Part shown: positions 17,348 to 26,313 of the stretch, piece after piece
Layout: every line of letters begins with the position of its first letter
Position numbering within the stretch: the stretch's first letter is position 1
Assembly (NCBI GenBank): GCA_025997475.1
Contig: BNUQ01000007.1
Span: 21,312-85,311, forward strand
Reading direction: 5' to 3'
Length of the DNA stretch: 64,000 nucleotides
Source of the DNA: Planctomycetales bacterium
GTDB taxonomy: Bacteria > Planctomycetota > SZUA-567
Program-made: the position numbers and the translations under genes
The notes under the pieces: model-generated
The model's input: only the letters and a program-made list of their open reading frames with translations
Told to the model about the DNA's origin: nothing
The model's database searches: none

Positions 17348-18700
17348 TCAATTCGTCGCCGCCATAAATTCCCGCAACCGCGCCGCGTATAAATCAATGT
17401 CCGACCGGCGGTTTAATTCCGTGACGCTAATTAGCAAGCATTGCGCCAACTGCGGATACCAGCGTCCGAGCCGAATCCCCGGCTCGAATTGGTGTCCGAA
17501 CGCGCGAAACAAATCCATCACCGGTCGGTCTAACCGCAACACAAATTCGTTGAAATGCGCGCCGCCAAAGACCAACTCCGCCCCCGGCACCGCGCCGAGT
17601 TGCGCCCGCGCATACGCGGCTTTTTGCAGGCACAATTCCGCCGTTTGCCGAAATCCGGTTTTGCCCATCACCGTCAAATACACCAGCGCCCGCAACGCGC
17701 ACAGCGCCTGATTGGAGCAAATGTTACTGCCGGCGCGCTCGCGCTTGATGTGTTGTTCGCGGGCTTGCAAGGTCAACACAAAACCGCGCTCGCCCCGTCC
17801 GTCCGTCGTTTCGCCGACCAGCCGCCCCGGCAAGTGGCGCGTCAATTTTTCCGCGCAGGCGATATAGCCGCAAAACGGTCCGCCGTAATTCAACGGCATC
17901 CCCAACGGTTGCGCGTCGCCGACCGCAATGTCCGCGCCGAAATCGCCGGGCGGCGTCAACACGCCGAAAGCCAGAGGATTGCCCGCGACAATCAACAACG
18001 CGCCGTGTTGATGACAGGTCGCCGCCAACGCCGTCAGGTCGGCGACGCGCCCGAAAAAATCGGGATATTGCGCGATGACCGCCGCCGTTTGGTCGTTGAC
18101 TCTTGCCGCGACGCTCGCCAAGCCCGCCGCCGCGTCGTTCGCGTAATCCCGGACGCGGTGCGTAAAAAATTTCCGGTCGCCGTGGCTACGCAGAACTTCG
18201 CGATAGTGCGGATTAAGCGTCGTGTCGTAAATTATTTCGCGGCGTTTGGTAACGTTTTTCGCCATCACCGCCGCTTCGTAAATCGCCGTGCCGGCGTCAT
18301 ACAACGACGCATTCGCGACGGCGAGCCCCGTTACCCGCGCGATTGCCGTCTGAAACTCAAAAATCGCCTGCAACATCCCTTGGCTGATTTCCGGCTGATA
18401 CGGCGTGTAAGCCGTGTAAAATTCGCTCCGCGCGCAAATTTCATCGACGACCGCCGGAATGTGGTGCCGATACGCGCCGCCGCCGATAAAGTAGTCGCCG
18501 TCGCGTTGCGGCGAATGATTTTGCGCCGCCAAGTCGTGCAAATGCTCGTTCAATTCCCACTCGCTAAGCGACGGCGGCAAATTCAGCGCCGGCGCGCGCA
18601 ACGCCGACGGCACCGCGGCGAATAATTCGCCAATCGCCGAAACGCCGACCGCGCTCAACATCGAAGCGCGGTCGGCGGCAGTGTGAGGAACGTAACTCAT
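17348..18700 (-). CDS. gcvPA: Glycine dehydrogenase (decarboxylating) subunit 1
   Basis: One half of the two-subunit P-protein of the glycine cleavage system, which decarboxylates glycine with pyridoxal phosphate and passes the aminomethyl group to GcvH. 450 residues, normal for the split form. It opens with MSYVPHTAADRASMLSAVGV, and has FIGGGAYRHHIPAVVDEICA, FYTAYTPYQPEISQGMLQ and VGDAQPLGMPLNYGGPFCGY, all typical. The PLP lysine is carried by subunit 2 (gcvPB), which is not next to this gene or elsewhere in the window, nor is gcvT. gcvH lies 150 bases upstream on the same strand, separated by a heptamer element. Confidence 0.94.
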   Translation of the reverse strand: MSYVPHTAADRASMLSAVGVSAIGELFAAVPSALRAPALNLPPSLSEWELNEHLHDLAAQNHSPQRDGDYFIGGGAYRHHIPAVVDEICARSEFYTAYTPYQPEISQGMLQAIFEFQTAIARVTGLAVANASLYDAGTAIYEAAVMAKNVTKRREIIYDTTLNPHYREVLRSHGDRKFFTHRVRDYANDAAAGLASVAARVNDQTAAVIAQYPDFFGRVADLTALAATCHQHGALLIVAGNPLAFGVLTPPGDFGADIAVGDAQPLGMPLNYGGPFCGYIACAEKLTRHLPGRLVGETTDGRGERGFVLTLQAREQHIKRERAGSNICSNQALCALRALVYLTVMGKTGFRQTAELCLQKAAYARAQLGAVPGAELVFGGAHFNEFVLRLDRPVMDLFRAFGHQFEPGIRLGRWYPQLAQCLLISVTELNRRSDIDLYAARLREFMAATN

Positions 18701-18738
18701 ATACTTGGCTGTCTTAATAAAATCGTCCGGTAATTTCT

Positions 18739-18856
18739 AAATTAAAAATTACAAATTAAAAATTACAAATACTGGATTGAACTTAAAAAATTGCGCGAAG
18801 CGAATTTTGAGCCTCAAACTCCGTCATTTTTAATTTTTAATTCTTAATTTTTAATT
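18739..18856. repeat. Heptamer-arm palindrome, ATTAAAA/ATTACAA type
   Basis: Left arm alternates ATTAAAA and ATTACAA; right arm complement is ATTAAAA, ATTAAGA, ATTAAAA, ATTAAAA. The core holds TTGCGCGAAGCGAATTTTGA. It overlaps the gcvH stop codon and separates gcvH from gcvPA. Confidence 0.85.
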
Positions 18857-19246
18857 GTCTTTTTCCGCCGGTAAAAATTCGCGATACTTTTCGGCGCTTA
18901 ATAAATTTTGGGTTTCCGCAACGTTTGCGACCGATACTTTGAAGAGCCAGCCCGCGCCGTAAGGGTCGGAATTAACCGCGCCCGGATTGTCGTCAAGCGT
19001 TTGATTAACGGCGGCGACGATGCCGCCGAGCGGCGCATACACCGGACTGGACGCCTTGACCGACTCGACCGCGCCGGCTTCGCCGTTTTGGGCGACGGTC
19101 GCGCCGACGGACGGCAATTCGACGAAAGTGATGTCGCCGAGTTCGTCCTGCGCGTGGTCGGTAATGCCCACGGTGGCGACGCCGTCTTTGACCGCCACCC
19201 ACTCGTGTTCGCGCGTATAAAGTAAATCGTTCGGAATTTTACTCAT
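18851..19246 (-). CDS. gcvH: Glycine cleavage system H protein
   Basis: Lipoyl carrier protein that shuttles the aminomethyl group from the P- to the T-protein. About 131 residues from ATG 19246 (an upstream TTG two codons earlier is less likely). It begins MSKIPNDLLYTREHEWVAVK, contains VGITDHAQDELGDITFVELP, and the lipoylation site GAVESVKASSPVYAPLGG with the modified lysine in VKAS. The final residues and stop (EKDN, then TAA) fall inside the adjoining heptamer array. It lies directly upstream of gcvPA. Confidence 0.95.
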   Translation of the reverse strand: MSKIPNDLLYTREHEWVAVKDGVATVGITDHAQDELGDITFVELPSVGATVAQNGEAGAVESVKASSPVYAPLGGIVAAVNQTLDDNPGAVNSDPYGAGWLFKVSVANVAETQNLLSAEKYREFLPAEKDN

Positions 19247-19535
19247 CGTCAAGACCGGTTATCGCCGCTACGGATAAATGCCGGCACGGCGCGGATAAAT
19301 GCCGCTTCGGATAAATTTTTTCGTATTGTCGAGCGGTGCGGTATAATTATACCCAACCACCTCCACTATCAACAAACGAAACGCGAGATTGTAAGGTAAA
19401 TTCCCGGCTTGGCAAGACGCGATTACGAGGCGACCATAAGCGTCGCCCTTCGCGCAATAGACCGCCTTAAAAGCGCGGCGGGCGATTTTTAAGCGGGTTG
19501 ACTTTTTAAGATTTTTAATCTACTCAAGAATCATT

Positions 19536-19696
19536 AGACCTGTTCTAAACCTACGAGTGAGCAAATTTTCGTGTCTAATTTTTCGTTTCGCCAGGAAAAA
19601 TGACGAAGCAATACCGAGCGTATTGCAAGGAATTTTGACGCGGCGGAACGGAAAATTAGCCGAAAATTTGCCGCGAATTGGTTGTCGAACAGGTCT
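19536..19696. mobile_element. 161-bp fold-back MITE, copy 3
   Basis: Very similar to the copy at 5801, in the same orientation, including the variant left end AGACCTGTTCTAAACC. The central stem has CAATACCGAGCGTATTG. It fills much of the spacer between gcvH and the EcfT gene; 19247-19535 otherwise shows nothing I can identify. Confidence 0.85.
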
Positions 19697-19728
19697 ATTA
19701 AACCCCTTACACGCTCACCAGAGGCAAA

Positions 19729-20505
19729 ATGTCCCTCTCCCGCGTCGTTAATAATTTTGACCAACTCGACCGCCTGGCGCTCGGCGTTTCGACGGTGCAT
19801 CGGTTGCATCCGCTCGTTAAAATGCTGACGACTTTTTTTTACCTCGTCGCGGTGGTGTCGTTGCCGTCGTCCGCGCTGACCGCGCTCGCATTGTTCGCCG
19901 CGTATCCGCTCGCGGCGATGACGTTGTCGCAAACACCGTGGCGACCGTTGCTCGCGCGCCTGGCGTTGGCGATGCCGTTTTCGCTGATGGGCGGTCTCGG
20001 CAACGTCTGGGTCAATCAACAGACCGCGTTTTATTGCGGCGACTGGGTAATCACGCAGGGCGAAATTTCGTTAGTGTCGATTATGCTGAAAACCGCGCTG
20101 ACCGTGCTCGCGGTGTTGATTTTGATGGCGACGACGCCGTTTGTCGCGCTCTGCGCCCAGTTGGAAAAATTGCGCGTGCCGAAAATCGTCCGTCTGCAAT
20201 TGGCGATGACCTATCGCTATATCGCGACGCTGTTGGACGAGGCGGCGACGATGACGATTGCGTATCGCCTGCGCGCGCCGCGCCAGAAAAATATCCGCTG
20301 GCGCGACATCGGCAGTTTTTTAGGGCAACTATTGGCGCGAAGCATCGACCGCGCCGAACGAGTTTATCAAGCGATGCAATGCCGCGGCTTTAACGGCGAA
20401 TATCCCGCGCCGCGCCCTGCCCCGCCGCGCGCGCGCGACTATCTTTATTTGACGCTTTTTACCGTCGCGCTGTTGGCGGGACGCTGGTTAGAGTTCAGAG
20501 TTTAG
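19729..20505 (+). CDS. EcfT/CbiQ-type transmembrane component of an ECF transporter
   Basis: Couples the ATPases of an energy-coupling-factor vitamin or metal importer to the substrate-binding subunit. 258 residues. Several membrane segments are visible (LTTFFYLVAVVSLPSSALTA, LVSIMLKTALTVLAVLILMA, YLYLTLFTVALLAGRW). The family coupling motifs are present as RAPRQKNIRWRD and ERVYQAMQCRGFNGE (the A-R-G type). GAGGCAAA precedes the ATG. No EcfA ATPase or S component is adjacent, so it is an orphan T component here and its substrate is unknown. The last residues, WLEFRV and the stop, are encoded by a heptamer array. Confidence 0.85.
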   Translation: MSLSRVVNNFDQLDRLALGVSTVHRLHPLVKMLTTFFYLVAVVSLPSSALTALALFAAYPLAAMTLSQTPWRPLLARLALAMPFSLMGGLGNVWVNQQTAFYCGDWVITQGEISLVSIMLKTALTVLAVLILMATTPFVALCAQLEKLRVPKIVRLQLAMTYRYIATLLDEAATMTIAYRLRAPRQKNIRWRDIGSFLGQLLARSIDRAERVYQAMQCRGFNGEYPAPRPAPPRARDYLYLTLFTVALLAGRWLEFRV

Positions 20506-20596
20506 AGTTCAGAGATGAGCAATGGAATTACTTTCAAAGCACGCGAAGCGCAACCATTACTAAACTCTGAACTTTCAACTTTCAACTTTCAACTTT
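20488..20596. repeat. Heptamer-arm palindrome, AGAGTTT/AGAGTTC and TCAACTT types
   Basis: Left arm is AGAGTTC/AGAGTTT units running into the 3' end of the EcfT gene. Right arm is CTAAACTCTGAAC and then TCAACTT repeats. The core has GCACGCGAAGCGCAACC. It lies just before ffh. Confidence 0.85.
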
Positions 20597-20645
20597 TCCC
20601 CTACAATCCCGCGCCGCTCCCGTCAGCAACCAATGAGTAAAAAAT

Positions 20646-22157
20646 ATGTTTGAATCGCTTACCGACAAAATGACCGGCGTTTTTCGGACGCTCGCCGGCA
20701 CCGCCAAAATCAGCGAAAGCAACGTCGAAGAAGCCGCCCGCCAAGTCCGCCTCGCCCTCCTCGAAGCCGACGTGTCGCTCGCCGTCGTCAAAGGATTCGT
20801 CGAGCGCGTCAAAAACGAAGCGCTCGGCGAAAAAGTGTTGAACGCCGTCAAGCCGGGCGAGCAGTTCGTCAAAATTGTCCACGACGAATTGGTCGCCTTG
20901 CTCGGCGGCGAACGCGACGGCGTCCGCTGGCAGGAAACCGCGCCGACTATCGTGATGCTCTGCGGTCTGCAAGGCGCGGGCAAAACCACCGCCGCCGGCA
21001 AATTGGCGCGCCGCTGGCAAGCCGAAGGCAAAAAACCGCTCCTCGTCGCCGCCGACGTGCAACGCCCCGCCGCCATCGAACAATTGAAAATTTTGGGCGC
21101 GCAAATCAACGCGCCGGTGCATTTTCAAGCGGGCGGCAATCCGGTCGCCATCTGCCGCGAAGCCCTCGCCGTCGCGCGGGAAAATAATCACGACGTTATC
21201 ATCCTTGACACCGCCGGTCGGTTGCACGTGGACGACGCGTTGATGACCGAATTGGAAAACATCGCGTCCGCGACCAATCCCGCCGAAATTTTATTTATCT
21301 GCGACGCGATGATTGGGCAAAGCGCGGTCGATACGGCGTTGGAATTTAAGAAACGCCTCGCGCTCACCGGCGCCGTAATGACGAAACTCGACTCCGACGC
21401 GCGCGGCGGCGCGGCGCTGTCGTTGCGGGCGCTCACCGGCGTCGGCATTAAATACGTTTCCGTCGGTGAGAAGTTGGACGCGATAGAAGAATTTCACCCC
21501 GACCGGATGGCGGGGCGCATCTTGGGCATGGGCGACGTGGTGTCGCTCGTGGAAAAAGCGCAACAGGTCATCGACGAGCGCGACGCCGAAAAAATGCGGG
21601 AGCGATTAGAAAAGAACGAATTTACCTTGGAAGATTTTCAGAAACAACTTGCGCAAATAAAAAAGTTGGGTAGCATCAAAGAATTGTTGAAATTGGTGCC
21701 GGGGATAGGCGGTAAAATCGCCGGACTCGACATCGACGAAGGGCGTTTTCGCAAGATTGAAGCCATTATCCAAAGTATGACCGTCGAGGAGCGGCGGCAT
21801 CCCGAAATTCTGGGGCATAATCGTCTGCGCCGCATCGCGTTAGGTTCGGGACACCGCGACGCCAAAGGCGAGCCGTTCGTCAAGCCGGTGCGCGAATTGT
21901 TGGATATGTTCGGCAAAATGCGCAAGATGATTGGCAAAATGGGGAAAATGGGCTTGTTTTCCGCCGCCGGCGCGAGCGCCGATTTGTTAAAAAATGACGG
22001 CGAAAACGGCGACGCGCCGGTCGAGATGAGCGGAATGCCGCCAATTCCCGGAATGCGCCGCGCGTTAGGACAATCAAAACACGCCGGCACCAAAGCGACG
22101 CGCGACGTAAAAAAAGAACGCAAAAAAGAAAAAGCGCGAAAAAAACATCGGCGGTAA
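20646..22157 (+). CDS. ffh: Signal recognition particle protein Ffh
   Basis: GTPase that binds SRP RNA and signal sequences and delivers ribosomes to the membrane through FtsY. 503 residues. N domain MFESLTDKMTGVFRTLAGTA; GTPase with GLQGAGKTTAAGKLARRW, VAADVQRPAAIEQL, DTAGRLHVDD and TKLDSDARGGAAL; M domain from about 300 with Met-rich ELLDMFGKMRKMIGKMGKMG. The RNA-binding GSGTSVxE motif reads GSGHRDAKGE, a variant. A basic tail KKERKKEKARKKHRR ends the protein. rpsP follows 44 bases later, a common pairing. Confidence 0.96.
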   Translation: MFESLTDKMTGVFRTLAGTAKISESNVEEAARQVRLALLEADVSLAVVKGFVERVKNEALGEKVLNAVKPGEQFVKIVHDELVALLGGERDGVRWQETAPTIVMLCGLQGAGKTTAAGKLARRWQAEGKKPLLVAADVQRPAAIEQLKILGAQINAPVHFQAGGNPVAICREALAVARENNHDVIILDTAGRLHVDDALMTELENIASATNPAEILFICDAMIGQSAVDTALEFKKRLALTGAVMTKLDSDARGGAALSLRALTGVGIKYVSVGEKLDAIEEFHPDRMAGRILGMGDVVSLVEKAQQVIDERDAEKMRERLEKNEFTLEDFQKQLAQIKKLGSIKELLKLVPGIGGKIAGLDIDEGRFRKIEAIIQSMTVEERRHPEILGHNRLRRIALGSGHRDAKGEPFVKPVRELLDMFGKMRKMIGKMGKMGLFSAAGASADLLKNDGENGDAPVEMSGMPPIPGMRRALGQSKHAGTKATRDVKKERKKEKARKKHRR

Positions 22158-22201
22158 AGACAATTTTTTTATCGGTAATTTTTAATCGCAGGAGAAACAG
22201 A

Positions 22202-22600
22202 ATGTCGGTCAGTATTCGTTTGAAACGTATGGGGCGGGTGCATCTGCCGTTTTACAACATTGCCGTTTTTCCGACGCTGGCGCGGCGGGACGGTCAGCCG
22301 ATTGAAGAATTGGGGCTGTTTAATCCGGCGCCGCGCGGCAAGCAAGAGGCGTTGCGACTTGACCTTGAACGGGCGAAGTATTGGTTGGCGCAAGGCGCGA
22401 AGCCGTCGGACACCGTGGCGAAAATTTTCCGCGACAACGGTCTAAAAGGCGACTTGTGGGCGAGTGCGCCGCGCAAAAAATCGAAATCCGCGCCGAAGAA
22501 GCGCGTCAAACCGGCGGCGGACGCGAAACCGCGCAAGCCGCGCACCGCGAACAGCAAATTAACCGCCGACCGCCAAAAGAAAGCCGGCGCGGCAAGTTAA
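22202..22600 (+). CDS. rpsP: 30S ribosomal protein S16
   Basis: Small-subunit assembly protein. The first 80 residues are typical (VSIRLKRMGRVHLPFYNIAV, DGQPIEELGLFNPAPRG, RAKYWLAQGAKPSDTVAKIF). The remaining 50 form a basic Lys/Ala/Arg extension (KKSKSAPKKRVKPAADAKPR and on), longer than the roughly 80-residue norm but seen in some lineages. GGAGAAACAG is its ribosome-binding site. It follows ffh in an apparent operon and is closed by a strong terminator. Confidence 0.95.
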   Translation: MSVSIRLKRMGRVHLPFYNIAVFPTLARRDGQPIEELGLFNPAPRGKQEALRLDLERAKYWLAQGAKPSDTVAKIFRDNGLKGDLWASAPRKKSKSAPKKRVKPAADAKPRKPRTANSKLTADRQKKAGAAS

Positions 22601-22629
22601 GCGAAGCCATCATTCGGCGACAAAAAAAG

Positions 22630-22657
22630 GCGACCGCGGCGCGGTCGCTTTTTTTTT
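22630..22657 (+). terminator. Rho-independent terminator after rpsP
   Basis: Perfect 8-bp stem GCGACCGC / GCGGTCGC with a 3-base loop, followed by nine T. It ends the ffh-rpsP unit. Confidence 0.92.
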
Positions 22658-22691
22658 GTTTGTTAAACGGCGCTCGGACGGCGATTAAACA

Positions 22692-22988
22692 TTACGCCGG
22701 ATGGGCGATTTGCATTATTTGCCGAAAAATCGCGTTAATTTGCGTTTGGTAACTCGCGCCGTCGCGCTCAAGCCACGCCGCGACATCGCGGTCAAGCGCG
22801 ACCGCGACTTTCTTCCGGCGTCTTTCTTTGAGCAAATGCCGCCGTTCCCACGGCACAAAGGCGGAAAAATCTTTTTGCTCAGGAATATCCGAAAAGTCAA
22901 TGTCCTCGTCTTTGAGACGGTCAACGCGCTCCCATTCTTCGTTGGTCGGCTTTGGGCAGTTTTCCGAGGTGTAGCGCACAATTGCCAT
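22692..22988 (-). CDS. brnA: BrnA-family antitoxin
   Basis: 98 residues. The C-terminal half VAVALDRDVAAWLERDGASYQTQINAIFRQIM is the ribbon-helix-helix of BrnA antitoxins, and the acidic DEDIDFSDIPE segment before it is also typical. BrnA binds BrnT and represses the operon. Its start lies within the 3' part of the brnT frame (about 68 bases of overlap), the normal order. The gene is intact while its toxin partner is not. Confidence 0.85.
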   Translation of the reverse strand: MAIVRYTSENCPKPTNEEWERVDRLKDEDIDFSDIPEQKDFSAFVPWERRHLLKERRRKKVAVALDRDVAAWLERDGASYQTQINAIFRQIMQIAHPA

Positions 22989-23250
22989 AGTATTCTTCCT
23001 TTTCGCGGTGAGTGGCTTTTCGGGCAGAAATTATGCGAACCGTATCTTCGTCAATTTCCACTTCGCTGACAAACAAAATTCTTCCGACGGCACTACCGAT
23101 AATGACATAACGGTCTTCGCTAACGCTATGCTCGTCGTCATCGCGCAAAACATGCAATGGGTCGTCAAACACCAAACGTGCCTGTTCAAAACTCACCTGA
23201 GGCTTCTTGATGTTGCTCCGGTTTTTGCGCTCGTCCCATTAAAAATTCAT
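22921..23250 (-). pseudogene. brnT: BrnT-type toxin with a premature stop at codon 4
   Basis: BrnT is a ribonuclease toxin. From ATG 23250 the frame reads M-N-F-stop-WDERKNRSNIKK and then VSFEQARLVFDDPLHVL and IIGSAVGRILFVSEV, ending near RIISARKATHREKEEYYG. This matches BrnT from its first residue, with TAA (23239-23241) where Glu or Gln is expected. A truncated product could start at GTG 23196 (VSFEQ), lacking the first strand. The sequence after EEYYG runs on into the brnA overlap. GAGG lies before the ATG. Confidence 0.8.
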
Positions 23251-23290
23251 CCGTCCATCCTCGAACTAAATTTTTATGCAACGCGGATTT

Positions 23291-24280
23291 TCACCCCGCG
23301 ATTTCCCGTTTTTCGAACAGATACGCCGCGAGGAACAGCGTCGCCGCCAAGTATAGCGCGGCATACGCCGTGCAGTCCGCGACATACGTTAGCGGAATCG
23401 CCACTTCGTATTTCAGCGCTTCGCTGATCCACAACGCCTGCACCGCCGGCACGAGCATCCGCCCCGCCGCCAGCCATTCGCCGCCGTAGGTCGCGTAAAA
23501 ATAATCCACCGTCAGCCCGCCGGCGAATAAGCCCAAACACAGCGCAAAATTCGCCGTCATTTTCAGGCGCGTGCTGAACGCCACCGCCAACCCCGCCAAC
23601 AGTAAAATCGCTTCCCACATCAACAGCGCCGCAAGCGCCACTTGCCAGTCATACGCGCCGAATTTGCCGCCGCCGAACGCCCATTGATAATCCGGCGTTA
23701 CAAACAGCAACGCCAAAAACACGCCGGATAAAATGCCGAAAAAAGTCAGCGAAAAACTGCCGACCCAACTTTTGCCGCTAAAATAATTGCGCCACGTCGC
23801 CGCCGCCAAGCCGCCGCCAATCGCCAGCATCGTCCCGCCGAAGGACGCATAATCAAAATTTTCATACGCCGCGACGTTCGCGCCGAAACGCGCCGTCAAC
23901 AAAATCAACATCGACCACGCCGCCACCGCCAGCGTTATCGCCGCCGCGACGCCGGCGAATTTGCCGGCGATAAACACGAGCCGTCCGACCGCTTTGGTCA
24001 GCACCGTCAGCGCGGTTTTTTCTTCGATTTCGCGGTTAATCACGCCGGCGGCAATCAGCACCGCCAACCCCAAGCCGGCAATCAGCACGGTCGAAAGCCC
24101 CATTCCCGCGACCGCGCGTTGCGCCGACAAATGGTCGCCGGCGGCGAGCGTGTAAATGTGCGCGCCCGACAGCGGCGCCGCCAACACCAACAGCGCGACG
24201 ATAATCAACACCAAGCCGTAAGCCGGTTGGCGAACGGCTTCCCAAAAGGTGTTGGTGAGAATGGCGTAAAATTGGCGCAT
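23291..24280 (-). CDS. ABC-2-type transporter permease
   Basis: About 329 residues with multiple membrane-spanning stretches (LVLIIVALLVLAAPLSG, STVLIAGLGLAVLIAAGVI, FFGILSGVFLALLFV, AALLMWEAILLLAGLAVAF, YLAATLFLAAYLF). The opening MRQFYAILTNTFWEAVRQPA and VINREIEEKTALTVLTKAVG are usual for permeases of the ABC-2 / NosY-like type. Substrate unknown; no ATPase gene is adjacent in the window. Start 24280 is chosen over 24367 because the longer N-terminus is encoded by a repeat. The gene is preceded by a heptamer element that also separates it from the histidine kinase. Confidence 0.8.
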   Translation of the reverse strand: MRQFYAILTNTFWEAVRQPAYGLVLIIVALLVLAAPLSGAHIYTLAAGDHLSAQRAVAGMGLSTVLIAGLGLAVLIAAGVINREIEEKTALTVLTKAVGRLVFIAGKFAGVAAAITLAVAAWSMLILLTARFGANVAAYENFDYASFGGTMLAIGGGLAAATWRNYFSGKSWVGSFSLTFFGILSGVFLALLFVTPDYQWAFGGGKFGAYDWQVALAALLMWEAILLLAGLAVAFSTRLKMTANFALCLGLFAGGLTVDYFYATYGGEWLAAGRMLVPAVQALWISEALKYEVAIPLTYVADCTAYAALYLAATLFLAAYLFEKREIAG

Positions 24281-24290
24281 TTTGCCGGGG

Positions 24291-24383
24291 GCAGTGGGCA
24301 ATGAGTAGTGAGCAATAGACGGTGGACGCGGGCGAATTTTGAAAATAAAAACTCCGCCGCCGTCCACGCTTCACCGCCCACTT
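24291..24383. repeat. Heptamer-arm palindrome, GTGGACA-like type
   Basis: Left arm CAGTGGGCAATGAGTAGTGA with period near 7, right arm GTCCACGCTTCACCGCCCAC. The core reads GGCGAATTTTGAAAATAAAA and is shared with the element at 30971. Confidence 0.75.
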
Positions 24384-24389
24384 CAAACC

Positions 24390-26090
24390 TCAAAATTCGT
24401 TGCTGTTCAATTCGTAATCGTCTTCTATCGCTTGTCCCAACGGGTGCTTAAAGCCGACGTTTTTCTGCCGGTATTGGGCGATGAATTTTTTGAGGATGGC
24501 ATCGACCAAATCGGGATTGAACGGCTTGGCTAAATGGTCGTCCATTCCCGCCGCGAGCGACTCTGCGCGGTCGCAGTCCCGCGCGTTGGCGGACAACGCG
24601 ATAATCGGCAGACGGTCGCCTTGCGGCAATTTCCGAATCGCCCGCGTCGCGGCGTAGCCGTCCATCACCGGCATCGCCAAGTCCATTAAAATCGCGTCGT
24701 AAATTTTGTTTGCCGTCGCCGCCGAGCGGAATTTATCCACCGCCACTTCGCCGTCCTCCGCCGTGTCGATGGCATAATTCATACTCTCCAACGTGTCGCT
24801 CGCGACCATCATATTGACCTCGTTGTCGTCAACCAACAACAAGCGCCGCGCGGCGGACGCGACGGTCTCGGCATTGGTCGCGACCGACGTGTTGAGGCAA
24901 ACGGTAAAGCGGAAAATTGCGCCGCCGTCCGGCGCGGCGACCGCTTCGATTTCGCCGTCCATCATTTCGATTAGCCGCCGACAAATCGACAAGCCCAGCC
25001 CGATACCTCCGTATTTGCGCGTGCGCGAGGTGTCGGCTTGCGCGAACGGCTGGAAAATCACTTTCAATTGCTCCGGCGTAAAGCCGATGCCGGTGTCGCG
25101 CACGGTGAACTCATACACCGACGCCACCGCGCTACCGGATTTTTTCCGCACGGACAAGGTAATGCCGCCTTTTTCGGTGAATTTCAGCGCGTTGTCCAAC
25201 AGCGTGCGCAAAATTTGCCGCAACCGCAATTCGTCGCCAATCACCGCCGCGGCGGCGTCTATTTCCACCTTCCACACCAACCCTTTATTCGCCGCCTGCG
25301 GGGCAAACTCGTCACGGATTTGCTCCACCAAAGCGCGTAGATTGAACGGCAAAAGGAGGACTTTCAGTTCGCCGTTTTCCAACTGCTTAATGTCCAATAA
25401 ATCGTCGATGAGGCGTATCAGCGAATTTGCCGAATCGGTAATGGACGCGAGATAGGACTGTTGCTGGGCGGTCAGCGCCGTCCCTTTCAACAGCGTCAGC
25501 GTCCCGATGACGCCGTTCATCGGCGTGCGCAGTTCGTGGTTGATGTTGAGCAAAAATTCGTTTTTGATTTTGGAGTTTTTCTCGGCGGCGCGGCGAACGT
25601 CGCGCAGTTCCTGCTCGCGCAAGAGGAGCACCCGTTGTTTGGCGCGCAACGCCACGGACGCGGCTAATTGCAATTCTTGTTCATGCGCCTCCTGCGCGGC
25701 TAACATTTTTTTTGCCGGACGATTGTCGCGGTAATAACCGGCGATAAATTCCTGACCGGCGAGCGTCATTTTCGCCGGCGTGATTTCCACCGGCAACAAT
25801 TGTCCGTCGGCGAGGAGATGGGTAAATTCAAACGGCGCCGCGCCGCGCAAATGTTCGGTTAAGAAACTTGCCGAGTCGGCACCGTTCGGTTGCGTCGGCG
25901 GCGACAGTTCGTCGAAACGCCACCGCGCCGCGCAGTCGTCCGGCAATTGAAATAAATTCACCGCCGCCGGATTGCAGTGCGCGACCCGATTTTCCGCGTC
26001 CCAAAGAACCACGCCGAGCGGCGTCTGGTCGATTACCGCGGCGATTTTCCAGTCGAAATCAACCAACCGAAGCGAATTGTTAGCAGTCAT
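24390..26090 (-). CDS. Hybrid sensor histidine kinase/response regulator
   Basis: 566 residues from ATG 26090 (GGGGA eight bases upstream; an ATG five codons earlier lacks spacing). A PAS domain begins near residue 15 (AAVIDQTPLGVVLWDAENRV). A short coiled coil leads to the dimerisation/phosphoacceptor domain with the His in LLNINHELRTPMNGVIG. The HATPase domain has LLDNALKFTEKGG, VRDTGIGFTPEQL and KYGGIGLGLSICRRL. A receiver follows (RLLLVDDNEVNMMV, phospho-Asp in AILMDLAMPVMDGYAATR, then IIALSANA). No transmembrane segment is visible, so it should sense a cytoplasmic signal. No partner regulator is adjacent. Confidence 0.92.
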   Translation of the reverse strand: MTANNSLRLVDFDWKIAAVIDQTPLGVVLWDAENRVAHCNPAAVNLFQLPDDCAARWRFDELSPPTQPNGADSASFLTEHLRGAAPFEFTHLLADGQLLPVEITPAKMTLAGQEFIAGYYRDNRPAKKMLAAQEAHEQELQLAASVALRAKQRVLLLREQELRDVRRAAEKNSKIKNEFLLNINHELRTPMNGVIGTLTLLKGTALTAQQQSYLASITDSANSLIRLIDDLLDIKQLENGELKVLLLPFNLRALVEQIRDEFAPQAANKGLVWKVEIDAAAAVIGDELRLRQILRTLLDNALKFTEKGGITLSVRKKSGSAVASVYEFTVRDTGIGFTPEQLKVIFQPFAQADTSRTRKYGGIGLGLSICRRLIEMMDGEIEAVAAPDGGAIFRFTVCLNTSVATNAETVASAARRLLLVDDNEVNMMVASDTLESMNYAIDTAEDGEVAVDKFRSAATANKIYDAILMDLAMPVMDGYAATRAIRKLPQGDRLPIIALSANARDCDRAESLAAGMDDHLAKPFNPDLVDAILKKFIAQYRQKNVGFKHPLGQAIEDDYELNSNEF

Positions 26091-26187
26091 CAGCAACATC
26101 CCCAATTTAAGAGTTGCGGCGCATTTTCGACAAAACGCGGAAATAAGGAATAGGGGAGTGGACGGCGAGCCGTGAACAGTAAAAGAA

Positions 26188-26252
26188 CAATTAAAAATTA
26201 AGAATTAAGAATTAAGAATTAAAAATTAAAAGCAGTCCTTAATTTTTAATTC
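26188..26252. repeat. Heptamer array, ATTAAGA/ATTAAAA type, without the usual core
   Basis: Left arm of six units (ATTAAAA, ATTAAGA repeated, ATTAAAA) and a shorter right arm CTTAATTTTTAATTCG, separated by only a few bases. The GCGAAGCG core is missing. It lies in the 390-base spacer before rpsA. Confidence 0.8.
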
Positions 26253-26313
26253 GCTCTCCCGCTACCCGCCGACCTTGCGCCCCGTCTCTTGTTTCCCTAT
26301 TATTCCACGTTTC

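Noticed and set aside
17348..19246. Complete glycine cleavage operon
   Set aside because: Only gcvPA and gcvH are present; gcvT and gcvPB are absent from the window.
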